Positions 42,771 through 51,610 of a stretch of DNA of 64,000 nt are shown here, in pieces; position 1 is the first letter of the stretch; every line of letters starts with the position of its first letter. Under the pieces are notes generated by a model. That model saw only the letters and a program-made list of their open reading frames with translations. It ran no database searches and was not told the origin of the DNA. Location of the stretch: NCBI GenBank assembly GCA_032160705.1, contig JAVHVE010000073.1:124001-188000 (forward strand). The letters are read 5' to 3'. The position numbers were made by a program, and so were the translations under genes. The DNA is from QHXM01 sp032160705. Lineage in GTDB: Bacteria; Acidobacteriota; Blastocatellia; Pyrinomonadales; Pyrinomonadaceae.

Positions 42771-44705
42771 ATGAAACTTTGTCCTATCTGCCATCGCTGT
42801 TACGAAGATACCGACACTTCGTGTCCACACGATCAGACTGCGCTGGTCGCCTCACGTCCCGGCACACGCATGATCTCCGACAAATATCGCCTCGACCGCC
42901 TTCTCGGTCGAGGCGGCATGGGAGCCGTCTATGCCGGAACTCACATTGATCTCGACCGCCCTGTTGCCATCAAGCTGCTGCTCTCCGATTTCACAGCCGA
43001 CACGGATGCGCTCGAACGCTTTCGCCGGGAAGCTCGCGCGGCTGCGCGTCTCAATCACCCGAACGTTGCGGACACCTACGACTATGGGCTGCTGCCCGAC
43101 GGCGGAGCTTACATCGTCATGGAACTGGTCGAAGGCCAGACGCTGCGCGAATACATGGATGCCGCCAGCGCCATGCCCATCGCTGAAGCGACAGAGATCG
43201 CGCGGCAAGTAGCCGATGGGGTTGATACGGCTCACCGCAGCGGCATCGTGCATCGCGACTTGAAACCCTCGAATATTATCCTGTCGCGCGACCATCAGAA
43301 TCACTTGCAGGCCAAGGTTGTTGATTTTGGCGTGGCGAAGCTGAAGGAATATTCGACCACCGGGGGCGGGCTGACGGCTTCCGGCTCACTGATCGGCACA
43401 CCACGCTATATGTCTCCTGAGCAATGTTCCGGGCATACGACCGATGCTCGTTCGGACATTTACAGCATGGGGATAATTCTTTATGAAATGCTCGCCGGGC
43501 ATCCTCCGTTCGATGCTCCAACCGCGATGGCTATCGCCGTCAAGCAAATCCAACAACCTCCGCCTTCGCTAAAAGAGTTTCGCCCCGATGCTTCCGTAGA
43601 GCTTGATCGGTTTCTCCGGCGGGTTCTAGACAAAGACCCGGAGAAGCGCCCGCAATCTGCCGCCGATTTTGCAAAGAATTTAAGCGAGGTCACGAATGGG
43701 TTGATCGCGTCTGAAGCCCCGGACAATCAATCGCCGGAACAGGAGACACTCCCTCAAGCTGATAGATCAACTGTGAGCCGGGAGACGAATGCTTTTACCC
43801 CACAGGCCAGAACGACGCATCGTGCCGGTGAGCCGACTCTGGAGCATTCTTCTGCCGCACAGGAGCGTCGTGAGGACGATGATCCATCTGTGCAGGGTTA
43901 TGTTGTCCCGGTCGAAACAGCAGCAGAGATGGCGACGAAAGTTGCATCGCCGGTCGCACAACAGCGTGAGACCGTAGAGATCGAGCCTGCTAGTGCAGTT
44001 ACAGCCAAGCCACCGTCAACAGTAGAGTCCCAGAGAAATCACGCTCCCGAATCTAGCAGGCCACGCGCTCGCAGGTCTGTGCTCATCTACGCGGTCGGGC
44101 TCATCGCGCTGGGCTTCATCGTGGTCGCCATCTGGTTTGCTCTGACGCGGTCGTCGCAGGAAAATGTTGCTGATAATTCTCAATCATCTGGCGCAGCCGG
44201 GACTTCGCAGGCCAGTCAATCTCCGCCAGCCGCGTCGGGAACGCGCGCGACAGAGAGTCCCGCCACTACCGATATCTCGAACGGAGTAAGTCGCAACGCA
44301 TCTGCGAAAGACTCGCCGCGCGATGCGCGAGCGGAGTTGAGGGCGGCGCTCGACGATTGGGTGGCGGCGACCAATAGCCGCGACATCAATAAACAGATGA
44401 CGTTTTACGCGCCGACTTTGAGTGTGTTTTATCTGAAGCGCAATGCAACGCAGGCTTCCGTGCGCGCGGAGAAAACTCGCCTGCTCTCACAGTCGGCTTC
44501 AATTGATGTGCGTGTCAGCGAGCCTGAAATTCAGGTTGACACGGACGGGCGAACAGCCACGATGCGTTTTCATAAGAGTTGGAACTTTAACGGAGACAGA
44601 CCCGAAAGCGGCGAGGTCATACAGGAATTGCGTTGGCGAAAGACAGATTCCGGCTGGAAAATAGTCAGCGAGCGGGACGTAGAAGTCATCCGTATTGACA
44701 GGTGA
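42771..44705 (+). CDS. Hanks-type Ser/Thr protein kinase with zinc-knuckle N-terminus and NTF2-like C-terminal domain
   Basis: A 644-residue transmembrane kinase. Residues 1-30 have two Cys pairs (CPICHRCY...CPHD), a small zinc knuckle. The kinase domain (about 38-300) has the Gly loop GRGGMGAVYAG, VAIKLL, HRDLKPSNIIL, DFGVAKL and MSPEQ. A long polar linker follows, then one transmembrane helix (about 441-463), then an extracytoplasmic SnoaL/NTF2-like domain with WVAATNSRDINKQMTFYAP and WKIVSERDVEV. The outer domain probably senses a small ligand; this is inferred. No PASTA repeats are present. Confidence 0.9.
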   Translation: MKLCPICHRCYEDTDTSCPHDQTALVASRPGTRMISDKYRLDRLLGRGGMGAVYAGTHIDLDRPVAIKLLLSDFTADTDALERFRREARAAARLNHPNVADTYDYGLLPDGGAYIVMELVEGQTLREYMDAASAMPIAEATEIARQVADGVDTAHRSGIVHRDLKPSNIILSRDHQNHLQAKVVDFGVAKLKEYSTTGGGLTASGSLIGTPRYMSPEQCSGHTTDARSDIYSMGIILYEMLAGHPPFDAPTAMAIAVKQIQQPPPSLKEFRPDASVELDRFLRRVLDKDPEKRPQSAADFAKNLSEVTNGLIASEAPDNQSPEQETLPQADRSTVSRETNAFTPQARTTHRAGEPTLEHSSAAQERREDDDPSVQGYVVPVETAAEMATKVASPVAQQRETVEIEPASAVTAKPPSTVESQRNHAPESSRPRARRSVLIYAVGLIALGFIVVAIWFALTRSSQENVADNSQSSGAAGTSQASQSPPAASGTRATESPATTDISNGVSRNASAKDSPRDARAELRAALDDWVAATNSRDINKQMTFYAPTLSVFYLKRNATQASVRAEKTRLLSQSASIDVRVSEPEIQVDTDGRTATMRFHKSWNFNGDRPESGEVIQELRWRKTDSGWKIVSERDVEVIRIDR

Positions 44706-44743
44706 AATCAGATTCTTAGTGCCTCAAAAATCAAGGGGAATCA

Positions 44744-45328
44744 ATGCCCGGAAAAACTTTTACGCCCATCGGCCTGTCCAGTCTCAACGTCTCCGCCTCC
44801 GATTCAAATGAGCTAAATGTCATTATCGAAACTCCCAAAGGCAGCCGCAATAAATTCAATTACGATGAAGAGCTTCATCTCTTCAAGTTGGGCGGTGTGC
44901 TGCCATTGGGCGCGGTCTTCCCGTTTGATTTCGGATTCATCCCCTCGACGCTTGGCGGCGATGGCGACCCGCTCGACGTTCTGCTATTGATGGACGAGCC
45001 TGCATTCCCCGGCTGTCTTGTGCCTTCCAGACTCGTCGCCGTGATTGAAGCGGAGCAAACGGAGCGCGACGGTGAGACGACACGCAACGATAGGCTGATC
45101 GCGGTAGCCGCCGATTCCCACACGCATAGAAAGGTTCGGACACTCAATGATCTCAGCAGCGATCTACTTGACGAGATAGAGCACTTCTTCGTTTCGTACA
45201 ACCAGATTAAGGGAAAGAAGTTCAAGCCGCTTGGCCGCTTCGGCCCCATCAAAGCGGCCAGACTTATCGAAGAAGGGATGCGCCTTTTTCAACGAAAGAA
45301 AAGAAGCGCGAAAAAATCGAAACGATAA
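44744..45328 (+). CDS. ppa: inorganic pyrophosphatase, family I
   Basis: A 194-residue soluble pyrophosphatase. Conserved are KFNYDEELHLFKL, FPFDFGFIPSTLGGDGDPLDVLLL (the DxDPxD metal site) and the KPLGRFGPIKAARLI C-terminal block. It hydrolyses PPi produced by biosynthesis. A basic KKRSAKKSKR tail ends the protein. The following coiled-coil gene lies close behind on the same strand. Confidence 0.88.
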   Translation: MPGKTFTPIGLSSLNVSASDSNELNVIIETPKGSRNKFNYDEELHLFKLGGVLPLGAVFPFDFGFIPSTLGGDGDPLDVLLLMDEPAFPGCLVPSRLVAVIEAEQTERDGETTRNDRLIAVAADSHTHRKVRTLNDLSSDLLDEIEHFFVSYNQIKGKKFKPLGRFGPIKAARLIEEGMRLFQRKKRSAKKSKR

Positions 45329-45413
45329 ATTAGAATGGAGCAAGAGGAATCGTCATAGAGCAGAATCATCTGCCGAAGAGAGCGTCGCTGCCCACGAGTT
45401 TTATCAATTACGG

Positions 45414-45656
45414 ATGGTCTACCTGACATTTATTTTCGCCCTTGCCCTCGCCTGCATCGCCGGGATGGAATTCGTTTCTTTGATGGCTCTGGAAACCAGA
45501 AATCGGCAACTCAAGCGGCGCGTTGATGAATTGGAGCGCGAGAACGCCAGAATCTCGGAGAGCCTGCGGAGTGTGGAAGCGATTATTGAGTCGCAGCGAG
45601 ACGAAGAAGAGGAGGAGACGTGGCCGGAGTTGATTGATGACGATTTCGTGCGTTGA
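45414..45656 (+). CDS. small membrane protein with a coiled coil
   Basis: An 80-residue protein: one transmembrane helix (VYLTFIFALALACIAGMEF), then a coiled coil LETRNRQLKRRVDELERENARISESLRSVEAIIESQ and an acidic tail. The architecture resembles FtsB/FtsL-like septum proteins, but no sequence motif proves this. The frame can be extended upstream through part of ppa, but the ATG at 45414 just before the helix is the natural start; no good ribosome-binding site is seen. It is convergent with the response regulator. Confidence 0.6.
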   Translation: MVYLTFIFALALACIAGMEFVSLMALETRNRQLKRRVDELERENARISESLRSVEAIIESQRDEEEEETWPELIDDDFVR

Positions 45657-45667
45657 TAAAGATTAGC

Positions 45668-46453
45668 TTAGGAGATGAAGCGATAGCCCACTTTCCTGAC
45701 GGTCAAGAGATGCCGGGGTTTGGATGGCTCATCTTCGATATATTTTCTGAGCCGCACGATAAAATTATCAATGGCGCGCGTGTCCGTATCTTCCCGCAGC
45801 CCCCAGACTTCTTCCAGCAGCGACTTGCGAGGGACAACCCGCCCTTCATGGTTGATTAAATGGCGCAACAACTCTGCCTCCATCAAAGTTAGCCGGACGG
45901 TTTGATCTTTGGTTCTGATTTCCAGCTCTCCAAAGTCAATCGTCTTTCCGTCAAAGACAAATAACTCGTCTTCCGAACCAAGCTCAGTGCTGCCAGCTTT
46001 CTGGCTGTTTCCCAAGTCCGTACCGGAAAGACGTTCATCATTGCCGGGCGGCGTTTGCGATTTATCCAGAGCAAGCTGAAGCCACTCGCGACGTCTAAGC
46101 AACCCATTGATGCGCGCGATCAAGACCGACAGCTCAAATGGTTTAGGGAGATAATCATCAGCGCCCGACTCGAATCCGCGTAACACGTCCTCAGGACGGC
46201 CACGCGCCGTCAGCATCAGCACTGGAACGTACTGCCCAGCCTGGCGAAGCTCCGCGACGACTGTGAACCCATCCTTGCCCGGAAGCATGACATCCAGCAC
46301 CACCGCATCATAGTGCTTGCGCTTTTCCATCAGCAGAGAGAGCGCGGCCTCGCCATCGCCAACCGTCTCGACCGTATAACCTTCGGCCTCAAGGTTGAAT
46401 CGCAGGCCATCCGCCAGATGTTTCTCGTCTTCAACGACCAGCACCGCGCTCAT
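45668..46453 (-). CDS. OmpR/PhoB-type response regulator
   Basis: A 261-residue transcription regulator: receiver domain with acidic pocket VVEDEKH, phospho-acceptor Asp54 in VVLDVMLPGKDG, LTARG and the conserved Lys in YLPKPFE; then a linker of about 35 residues and a winged-helix domain with LTLMEAELLRHLINHEGRVVPRKSLLEEVW and VGYRF. The linker is longer than usual. Six bases separate it from the start of the partner kinase frame end, so the two form a two-component operon with the kinase first. Confidence 0.93.
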   Translation of the reverse strand: MSAVLVVEDEKHLADGLRFNLEAEGYTVETVGDGEAALSLLMEKRKHYDAVVLDVMLPGKDGFTVVAELRQAGQYVPVLMLTARGRPEDVLRGFESGADDYLPKPFELSVLIARINGLLRRREWLQLALDKSQTPPGNDERLSGTDLGNSQKAGSTELGSEDELFVFDGKTIDFGELEIRTKDQTVRLTLMEAELLRHLINHEGRVVPRKSLLEEVWGLREDTDTRAIDNFIVRLRKYIEDEPSKPRHLLTVRKVGYRFIS

Positions 46454-46459
46454 TCTCGT

Positions 46460-47359
46460 TTAAGCCCTCGGAAGGTGAATTGTAAACGTGCTCCCCTGCC
46501 CTAACCCTTCGCTTTCAGCAAAAACTCGCCCACCATGTTTTTCAATGATCGAGCGCACGATGAAGAGCCCCAGCCCCGTTCCCTTGATGCGTGACATAAA
46601 GCCACCCGGAACTCTGTAGAAGCGTTTGAAAATGCTCTTGAGTTGACCACTCTGGAGACCGATTCCGCGATCTGCGATCCGCACGGCCACGCGCTTTGCG
46701 TCGAGCGTGGCGACCTCAACCGAAACTCGGACATCTCGATCCGAGTATTTCACAGCATTATCGAGTAAGTTCGAGACAGCAGCGCGCAACTCTTCCGGCT
46801 CACCTGCGACCAGCGCCCTCTGCTCATCGAGCCGCTCAGTGTAGCTGAGCGCACCCGCATCCAGATTATAGTGAACGCGTGTGACAGCTAAACATTCAGA
46901 CACCATTTGTCCGAGGTCGATAATTGAAGCATTGATTTTCCCCCGGTGGGACGCCTGCCCGGCTCTGAGCACCTGCTCAACCGTATGCAAGAGCCGGTCG
47001 CTGTCGGCCAGCATGATGTTGTAAAACTCCTCCCGTTGAGTCTGACTGATGTCGCGTGTCTTCAAAGTTTCGAGATAGAGACGGATTGAGGTGATGGGAG
47101 TTTTAAGTTCATGCGTCACGGAGTTGATGAAAGCGTCATGCTGCTCGTTACGCCTGACCTCCCGGATCAGGAAGGTTGTATTGAGGACAAGTCCGACAAT
47201 TATCAGGGTGAAAAAGACCAGACCCAAGACCATCAGCGCGACTTGTCGCCAGTTGAGCAATATCCAACCGACGTTCAGCGCCAGCGCCAGCACCACCAGA
47301 CAAGCGCCAAAGGTGAAGAAGAAGATAACCGATTTTCGACGGCCAGCAGCGATGCGCAT
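46460..47359 (-). CDS. membrane sensor histidine kinase
   Basis: A 299-residue kinase: two closely spaced transmembrane helices (about 10-33 and 38-62), a dimerisation domain with phospho-His83 in VTHELKTPITSIRLYLE, and a HATPase_c domain with NLLDNAVKYSD, RIADRGIG and KGTGLGLFIVRSIIEKHGG. The periplasmic loop is tiny, so it probably senses a membrane signal. The ATG at 47359 is chosen; an upstream start would translate the heptad repeat D into a spurious FLLPFYFYLLPFY leader. Confidence 0.9.
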   Translation of the reverse strand: MRIAAGRRKSVIFFFTFGACLVVLALALNVGWILLNWRQVALMVLGLVFFTLIIVGLVLNTTFLIREVRRNEQHDAFINSVTHELKTPITSIRLYLETLKTRDISQTQREEFYNIMLADSDRLLHTVEQVLRAGQASHRGKINASIIDLGQMVSECLAVTRVHYNLDAGALSYTERLDEQRALVAGEPEELRAAVSNLLDNAVKYSDRDVRVSVEVATLDAKRVAVRIADRGIGLQSGQLKSIFKRFYRVPGGFMSRIKGTGLGLFIVRSIIEKHGGRVFAESEGLGQGSTFTIHLPRA

Positions 47360-47372
47360 ATAAGCATTGTAG

Positions 47373-47480
47373 AAAGGCAAAAGGTAAAAGTAAAAAGGTA
47401 AAAGGAAGGCGGAAACCACTTTTTAATTAAATGTGGTTCGCGGCCTTCCTTTTTACTTTTACCTTTTTACTTTTACCTTA
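47373..47480. repeat. heptad inverted repeat D (between the desaturase and histidine-kinase genes)
   Basis: The left arm is made of 7-base units like AAAGGTA and AAAGGCA, the right arm (47433-47480) of units like CTTTTTA and CTTTTAC, near-perfect complements. A second stem (AACCAC with GTGGTT) closes the apex. Both genes run on the minus strand. Confidence 0.82.
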
Positions 47481-47484
47481 CTCT

Positions 47485-48357
47485 TTACGCCGCTTGCCGG
47501 AGCGACTTCGACTGTGTTTGATTCTCCATCGCGGCCTTGCTAATCAGTTTGATGTCTTTCGCTAATCCGAGCAATTGCAGGGTACGAATGCCCCACCAGT
47601 TCACATCAATCTCATACCACGCCAGGCCGTGACGTGCCGCCGTCGGATGCGCGTGATGGTTGTTGTGCCAGCCTTCGCCGAAAGTCAGCAGCGCGACCCA
47701 CCAACTGTTGGTCGAATCATCATTAGTGGCAAAGCGACGTTGCCCCCACATGTGCGTGGCAGAGTTAACCAGCCACGTGGAATGTAGATTAAATGTGATG
47801 CGAAGGAAGATAGCCCACATAAATATTGACCAGCCGCCAAGCGCCAACAGCAGCACACCGCAGATCACCAGCGGCACGTAGTAATACTGATTGAGCCAGC
47901 GATGAAGGCGATCCTTCATCAGGTCTGGAGCATAGCGCCATAAGACCGCATCATCGTGTACTTGTGCTGTGCCTCGTAATATCCAGCCCATGTGCGCCCA
48001 CCAACCTCCGTCGCGCGGCGTATGGGGGTCGCCCGGCGCGTCCGTGTGTGCGTGGTGAATGCGATGCGTTACAACCCAATTGATAGGCCCGCCTTCAAAG
48101 GCCAGCGTTCCGCAGATGGTTAAGAAATACTCAACCGCTTTCGGTGTCTTGTAGCCTCGATGCGTTAAGAGACGATGAAAACCCATCCCTACCCCTAAGC
48201 TCCCGGCCACCCACCACAGAACAATAGTTGCGACTAATGCCTGCCAGCTAAACATAAAAAGTGCCGCTATCGCGCACAGATGAAAGAACGACATCCAGAT
48301 TGTCGTCGCCCAGTTGATGTTCGTTGCTTTGTCTTGCTCCACTATTTTGCTGCTCAT
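47485..48357 (-). CDS. membrane fatty-acid desaturase (acyl-CoA delta-9 type)
   Basis: A 290-residue diiron desaturase. The three histidine boxes are HRLLTH, HRIHHAH and HNNHHAHP. Four transmembrane helices flank them, and WLVNSATHMWG is a typical segment between boxes two and three. It introduces a double bond in acyl chains. The start MSSKIVEQ is preferred, as GGGGGGAGAAGT lies directly before its ATG; a longer frame would begin 24 residues earlier without support. Confidence 0.92.
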   Translation of the reverse strand: MSSKIVEQDKATNINWATTIWMSFFHLCAIAALFMFSWQALVATIVLWWVAGSLGVGMGFHRLLTHRGYKTPKAVEYFLTICGTLAFEGGPINWVVTHRIHHAHTDAPGDPHTPRDGGWWAHMGWILRGTAQVHDDAVLWRYAPDLMKDRLHRWLNQYYYVPLVICGVLLLALGGWSIFMWAIFLRITFNLHSTWLVNSATHMWGQRRFATNDDSTNSWWVALLTFGEGWHNNHHAHPTAARHGLAWYEIDVNWWGIRTLQLLGLAKDIKLISKAAMENQTQSKSLRQAA

Positions 48358-48530
48358 ACTTCTCCCCCCAGAAGTTCCAATTTGGCCCACAATCATTTGA
48401 TGCGCGGGCAAGGAACATCCTAACAACATTCGACCTGACCGTTTGTAATAGTTATGTAAGCTTTGCCGAATGAAGGATAAATGGGGGTGATGTTGATTCA
48501 GACGTTGCAGCTTTGTGACTTATTTGTGAC

Positions 48531-48613
48531 TAAGAGGCTCTTTCAAAACTCAAGAGAACCAAAGACGCCAGGGGTTGGTTCATTGATACCTTGAATTTTG
48601 AAAGAGCCTCTTA
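48531..48613. mobile_element. 83-base MITE-like element with terminal inverted repeats
   Basis: The ends TAAGAGGCTCTTTCAAAA and TTTTGAAAGAGCCTCTTA are perfect complements, and the match extends to 23 of 24 bases. TA at each outer edge could be a target duplication as made by IS630/Tc1-type transposases. No coding potential inside. It lies in the 470-base gap between the desaturase and the DsbA-like gene; nothing else convincing was seen in that gap. Confidence 0.6.
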
Positions 48614-48825
48614 GCTCAAACTTAGATTCCTTCCAGAATGCTTCGTGAGCGCTTCCCTATCAAGCATCTTAATTTTCTGAAGTATGAGAAAATATTCTCG
48701 CAAAGGCGTCAAAGCACGCACGCCGGGCTTTGAATGCTCACTTTCAAGTTTCGCCGGGCGCTCGATTCTTGATATAAATACCCTGTTCTGAAATCTGCAA
48801 GGAATACTGAAAGAAGTCAAAACGG

Positions 48826-49560
48826 ATGAAACGATACTTACCCTTGATTATCATTGTCGGAGTTTTATCCGTCGCGCTCGGAGCGGGTGTGACGTTGTGG
48901 CGCTCGTCGAAGCGGGCTAACTCAAATACTCAGCCTTTCACACAGTCAACCCCGTCGCCCCCGGCTGCTTCTCCGGCTGCATCTGCGTCCGCTACGCCAA
49001 ATCAGATTCCCGTCTCTCAGCCAGGCCAGCTAGGGATTGCTCGGGTGCATGAGCGTGGGGGAACGGACGCGAAGGTGACACTGGAAGAGTACGGCGATTA
49101 CCAGTGCCCGCCATGCGGCATGCTCTTCCATGATTTGAAGACGATTGAAAAAGAATACGGCTCCCAGTTGCGTTTCATTTTCCGGCACTTCCCTCTTCAA
49201 GGCCATAAGCATGCGGTCACTGCCGCGCATGCCGCCGAAGCCGCCGGACTGCAAGGCCGTTTCTGGGAGATGCACGACATGATCTACCAGAACCAGTTGA
49301 GTTGGTCTCCGGCTGATGATGCCCGCCCGGTCTTCATTCAATACGCACGCAATCTCAACCTCGACGTAGATCGCTTCACACGAGACATGGACAGTGCAGA
49401 TGTCGCGCAGCGAGTGACGGCAGACTATGAGCGCGGGGTTTCGCTCAGCGTGCCCGGCACTCCGACCATCTTTATCAACGGACGCCAGGTGAACCCCAAC
49501 GCATACACGCCCGATGGTCTCCGCACGGCGATTGATTTCATGCTCGGCAATAAGAAATAG
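48826..49560 (+). CDS. DsbA-like thiol oxidoreductase, membrane-anchored
   Basis: A 244-residue protein: N-terminal membrane anchor (about 4-24), a Pro/Ala/Ser-rich linker, then a DsbA-type thioredoxin domain with active site Cys94-Pro-Pro-Cys97 in YGDYQCPPCG. FRHFPLQGHKHAVTAAHAAEAAGLQGRFWEMHDMIY and the cis-Pro region SVPGTPTIFINGRQV fit the family. It likely forms disulfides in exported proteins. The VKOR gene starts directly after its stop and would reoxidise it. Confidence 0.9.
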   Translation: MKRYLPLIIIVGVLSVALGAGVTLWRSSKRANSNTQPFTQSTPSPPAASPAASASATPNQIPVSQPGQLGIARVHERGGTDAKVTLEEYGDYQCPPCGMLFHDLKTIEKEYGSQLRFIFRHFPLQGHKHAVTAAHAAEAAGLQGRFWEMHDMIYQNQLSWSPADDARPVFIQYARNLNLDVDRFTRDMDSADVAQRVTADYERGVSLSVPGTPTIFINGRQVNPNAYTPDGLRTAIDFMLGNKK

Positions 49561-50052
49561 ATGCCCTCAAATAAACCCGACACTTTCCAGGCAGAGGTCG
49601 AAACCAGTCCGGCGCGCCGCTCGGCGACGAGGCAGAGCATATATCTTTATATAGCCGCCGCGCTGCTCTCACTCGTCGGGCTGGCTGACTCAATCTATTT
49701 GACGGTCGAGCATCTGGCAGGGCGCTCCGTTCAATGCACCATTACGAGCGGGTGCGAAGAGGTGCTCACCAGCACCTATGCGACCATCAGCGGCCTGCCG
49801 CTCGCAGGTGTCGGAGCAGCGGCTTATTTTATCGTCTTTAGCCTGGCAATTCTGGCGGCTTTCGGAAACAGGAGGACGGGCGATTTTCTTTTCTACGTGG
49901 TGGCGCTGATGCTGGCGGTGTCCCTCTACTTATTCGCCCTGCAAGCATTCGTGCTCCATGCTTTCTGCCAGTTCTGCCTGTTGTCGGGCGCAGTCACACT
50001 CTTGCTTTCGTTGGTAGTTGCTGTCGAGCGATTTTACTTCAAACGTAAATAA
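49561..50052 (+). CDS. vitamin K epoxide reductase (VKOR) family quinone-linked thiol oxidase
   Basis: A 163-residue, four- to five-helix membrane protein. Loop cysteines Cys59 and Cys65 and the active CxxC (Cys136-Gln-Phe-Cys139 in HAFCQFCLLS) are present. It functions as a DsbB replacement, passing electrons from DsbA-like partners to quinone. It starts at the base after the DsbA-like stop. After its TAA the same frame continues with a protein-like domain (see next entry). Confidence 0.9.
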   Translation: MPSNKPDTFQAEVETSPARRSATRQSIYLYIAAALLSLVGLADSIYLTVEHLAGRSVQCTITSGCEEVLTSTYATISGLPLAGVGAAAYFIVFSLAILAAFGNRRTGDFLFYVVALMLAVSLYLFALQAFVLHAFCQFCLLSGAVTLLLSLVVAVERFYFKRK

Positions 50053-50379
50053 AATTCGGCATCGCGTTCTCCCCACGTCCAATTCCAACCAGGACAGACC
50101 ACCGCCGTACTCAAGGGCACTGTGCGCTATCACAAATTATTCTGCTACACGCTCAAGGCTCGCGCCAATCAGCGAATGACCGTGCACGTCAGCTCGCCCC
50201 GAAAGGATGTGCGATTTACCGTTGAGCCGGATGTCTCCGAGGATACCAACACGTTGGAAGGCGCGTTTGACGTAGCCGATTGGGAGGGTGCTCTGCCGGA
50301 GGACGGGAATTACCGGATTCTGGTTTTCCCCAGGCGTAAAGGATCAGCGACCTTCACGCTTGAAGTGGCAATCCGCTGA
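50053..50379 (+). pseudogene. in-frame domain remnant after the VKOR stop
   Basis: Directly after the VKOR TAA and in the same frame, the reading continues for 108 codons: VQFQPGQTTAVLKGTVRYHK, then AYTLKARANQRMTVHVSS-like residues and a beta-rich end. The pattern (FxxGxTxxxxxGxV...Y.L.AxxxQxMTV) resembles extracellular beta-sandwich domains found at the ends of secreted proteins. The only plausible start is GTG at 50122, which would cut the domain and leave no signal peptide. It may be a 5'-truncated gene remnant; readthrough of the VKOR stop is a less likely alternative. Confidence 0.55.
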
Positions 50380-50441
50380 ACGGTTTCATCATCGGCAGAT
50401 GCGGCCTCGCGCAAGCTACCTAACCTATATTGCCCGGCAGC

Positions 50442-50978
50442 CTACTTGTTGAGTTCGAATGACGTGATGAACTTCGCAACTTCGGGTGACTCGGAGTCTT
50501 TCTGCGCCGTCACTGCCACAAGTTGGTAAAGCCGATTGCCTACCAGGAGAATTCTCCAGTTGAAGACAGCATCAGCACCCTCCACCATCTTTTTGGCGCT
50601 GAACTCCCGCCCCGGATGACCATACAGGGAAATCTTCTTCGCGGAGACAGGCTCCGTTTTGAGGTTGCTGAGGATGCCATTCTGCACGCGGTCGAGCACC
50701 GATTCTTTCTGGCTGGCATCCTTCGGCTCGACGGGATAATCTCCGTACGAGACGGCGAAGTAGCCAATGCTACTTGGGGAGGCATAGACATAAAGTGTCA
50801 ACTTGCCGATGGCCGAATCAACCTCGCTCGTCTGAGCCTTGGGCTTGGACGGCATGAGAACGTTGAACTTCCCTTCGGGCGAGTTGAACTTCTCCCAGGG
50901 CGCGCTCTGCTGGAAACTGAAGGCGAGCGTGCTGACGAGTAAAACGAGGAGGGAGGCTGTGACAATCTTCTTTAACAT
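50442..50978 (-). CDS. secreted hypothetical protein (PsbP/DUF-like fold)
   Basis: A 178-residue exported protein with a clear signal peptide (about 1-22, ending AFSFQ). The mature part has PWEKFNSPEGKFNVLMPSKPKAQ near the start and ends with LVAVTAQKDSESPEVAKFITSFEL, a pattern of small beta-sheet proteins in many Acidobacteriota and related bacteria. I cannot give a function. It is convergent with the VKOR group. Confidence 0.75.
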   Translation of the reverse strand: MLKKIVTASLLVLLVSTLAFSFQQSAPWEKFNSPEGKFNVLMPSKPKAQTSEVDSAIGKLTLYVYASPSSIGYFAVSYGDYPVEPKDASQKESVLDRVQNGILSNLKTEPVSAKKISLYGHPGREFSAKKMVEGADAVFNWRILLVGNRLYQLVAVTAQKDSESPEVAKFITSFELNK

Positions 50979-51174
50979 GGGGGACCTTCCTATATCTTAA
51001 GTTTAGTTGGATAAAACGTCAGGGCGCTGGGCGGTATACTTAAAATTGGGAATCGGAAAAGCTGCGTCACAACCTGACGCCGGTTTTTCATAACCCTTAC
51101 CCTCACGGATTATCCACCGAGTGCGGCGCTATCTCAAGGTTTGCTCCATCGAATTCACGAAGCGCCTCCCGCTT

Positions 51175-51351
51175 CTACCTTTTTCTAGGCGCGATAAACC
51201 CGGCTAATAGCAAGCCTGTATATGCAACTATAACAAGAGGCACGACCACACGCAGGATAATCATTAACAAACTTGACGGCGCTTCAATCAAGCTGCTGAC
51301 TAAAAAGAGAAGCTGTGAAACTAAAATTAACAATAAAGCTGTTCGGTTCAT
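51175..51351 (-). CDS. 58-residue two-helix membrane protein
   Basis: A short frame starting at ATG with AGGAG 14 bases upstream. It encodes two hydrophobic helices (TALLLILVSQLLFLVSSL and ILRVVVPLVIVAYTGLLLAG) and a basic end IAPRKR. The charge pattern fits an inner-membrane protein. It lies on the distal side of the first attC-like site, in the orientation expected of a cassette gene. Function unknown. Confidence 0.6.
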   Translation of the reverse strand: MNRTALLLILVSQLLFLVSSLIEAPSSLLMIILRVVVPLVIVAYTGLLLAGFIAPRKR

Positions 51352-51462
51352 AAGATAAATTTGTTCTCCTTAATATCAAGCTGCGCTTAATTCACCTGAG
51401 CTTTAGCGCATGACAAGCATAGAACAGCGCATCTGCGTTCACAACTAACCAGACGCGTAGCA

Positions 51463-51573
51463 ACCTAGCGCCCGAATTCAGCCGCCAGCCGACCATTAAA
51501 CACGACCTAAGCGCAGGCGGCAAGATTGCTGAGAGACAAGCTGAGGCGGGGCGGCTGGAATGAGTTATTAGGC
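51463..51573 (-). mobile_element. degenerate attC-like site downstream of the ABC permease
   Basis: On the minus strand it begins GCCTAAT (close to RYYYAAC) and ends GCTAGGT (GTTRRRY with one change), 111 bases in all. The arms share ATTC-AGCCGCC and GCC blocks in inverted order with unpaired bases between, as in attC sites. It starts 38 bases after the permease stop. Confidence 0.5.
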
Positions 51574-51610
51574 GCGGCATAACTGACAGCCACGACTGCT
51601 CAGCCCGTAG

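Noticed and set aside
48611..48820. 69-codon frame upstream of the DsbA-like gene
   Set aside because: No ribosome-binding site, no recognisable motif, and it overlaps the edge of the MITE-like element.
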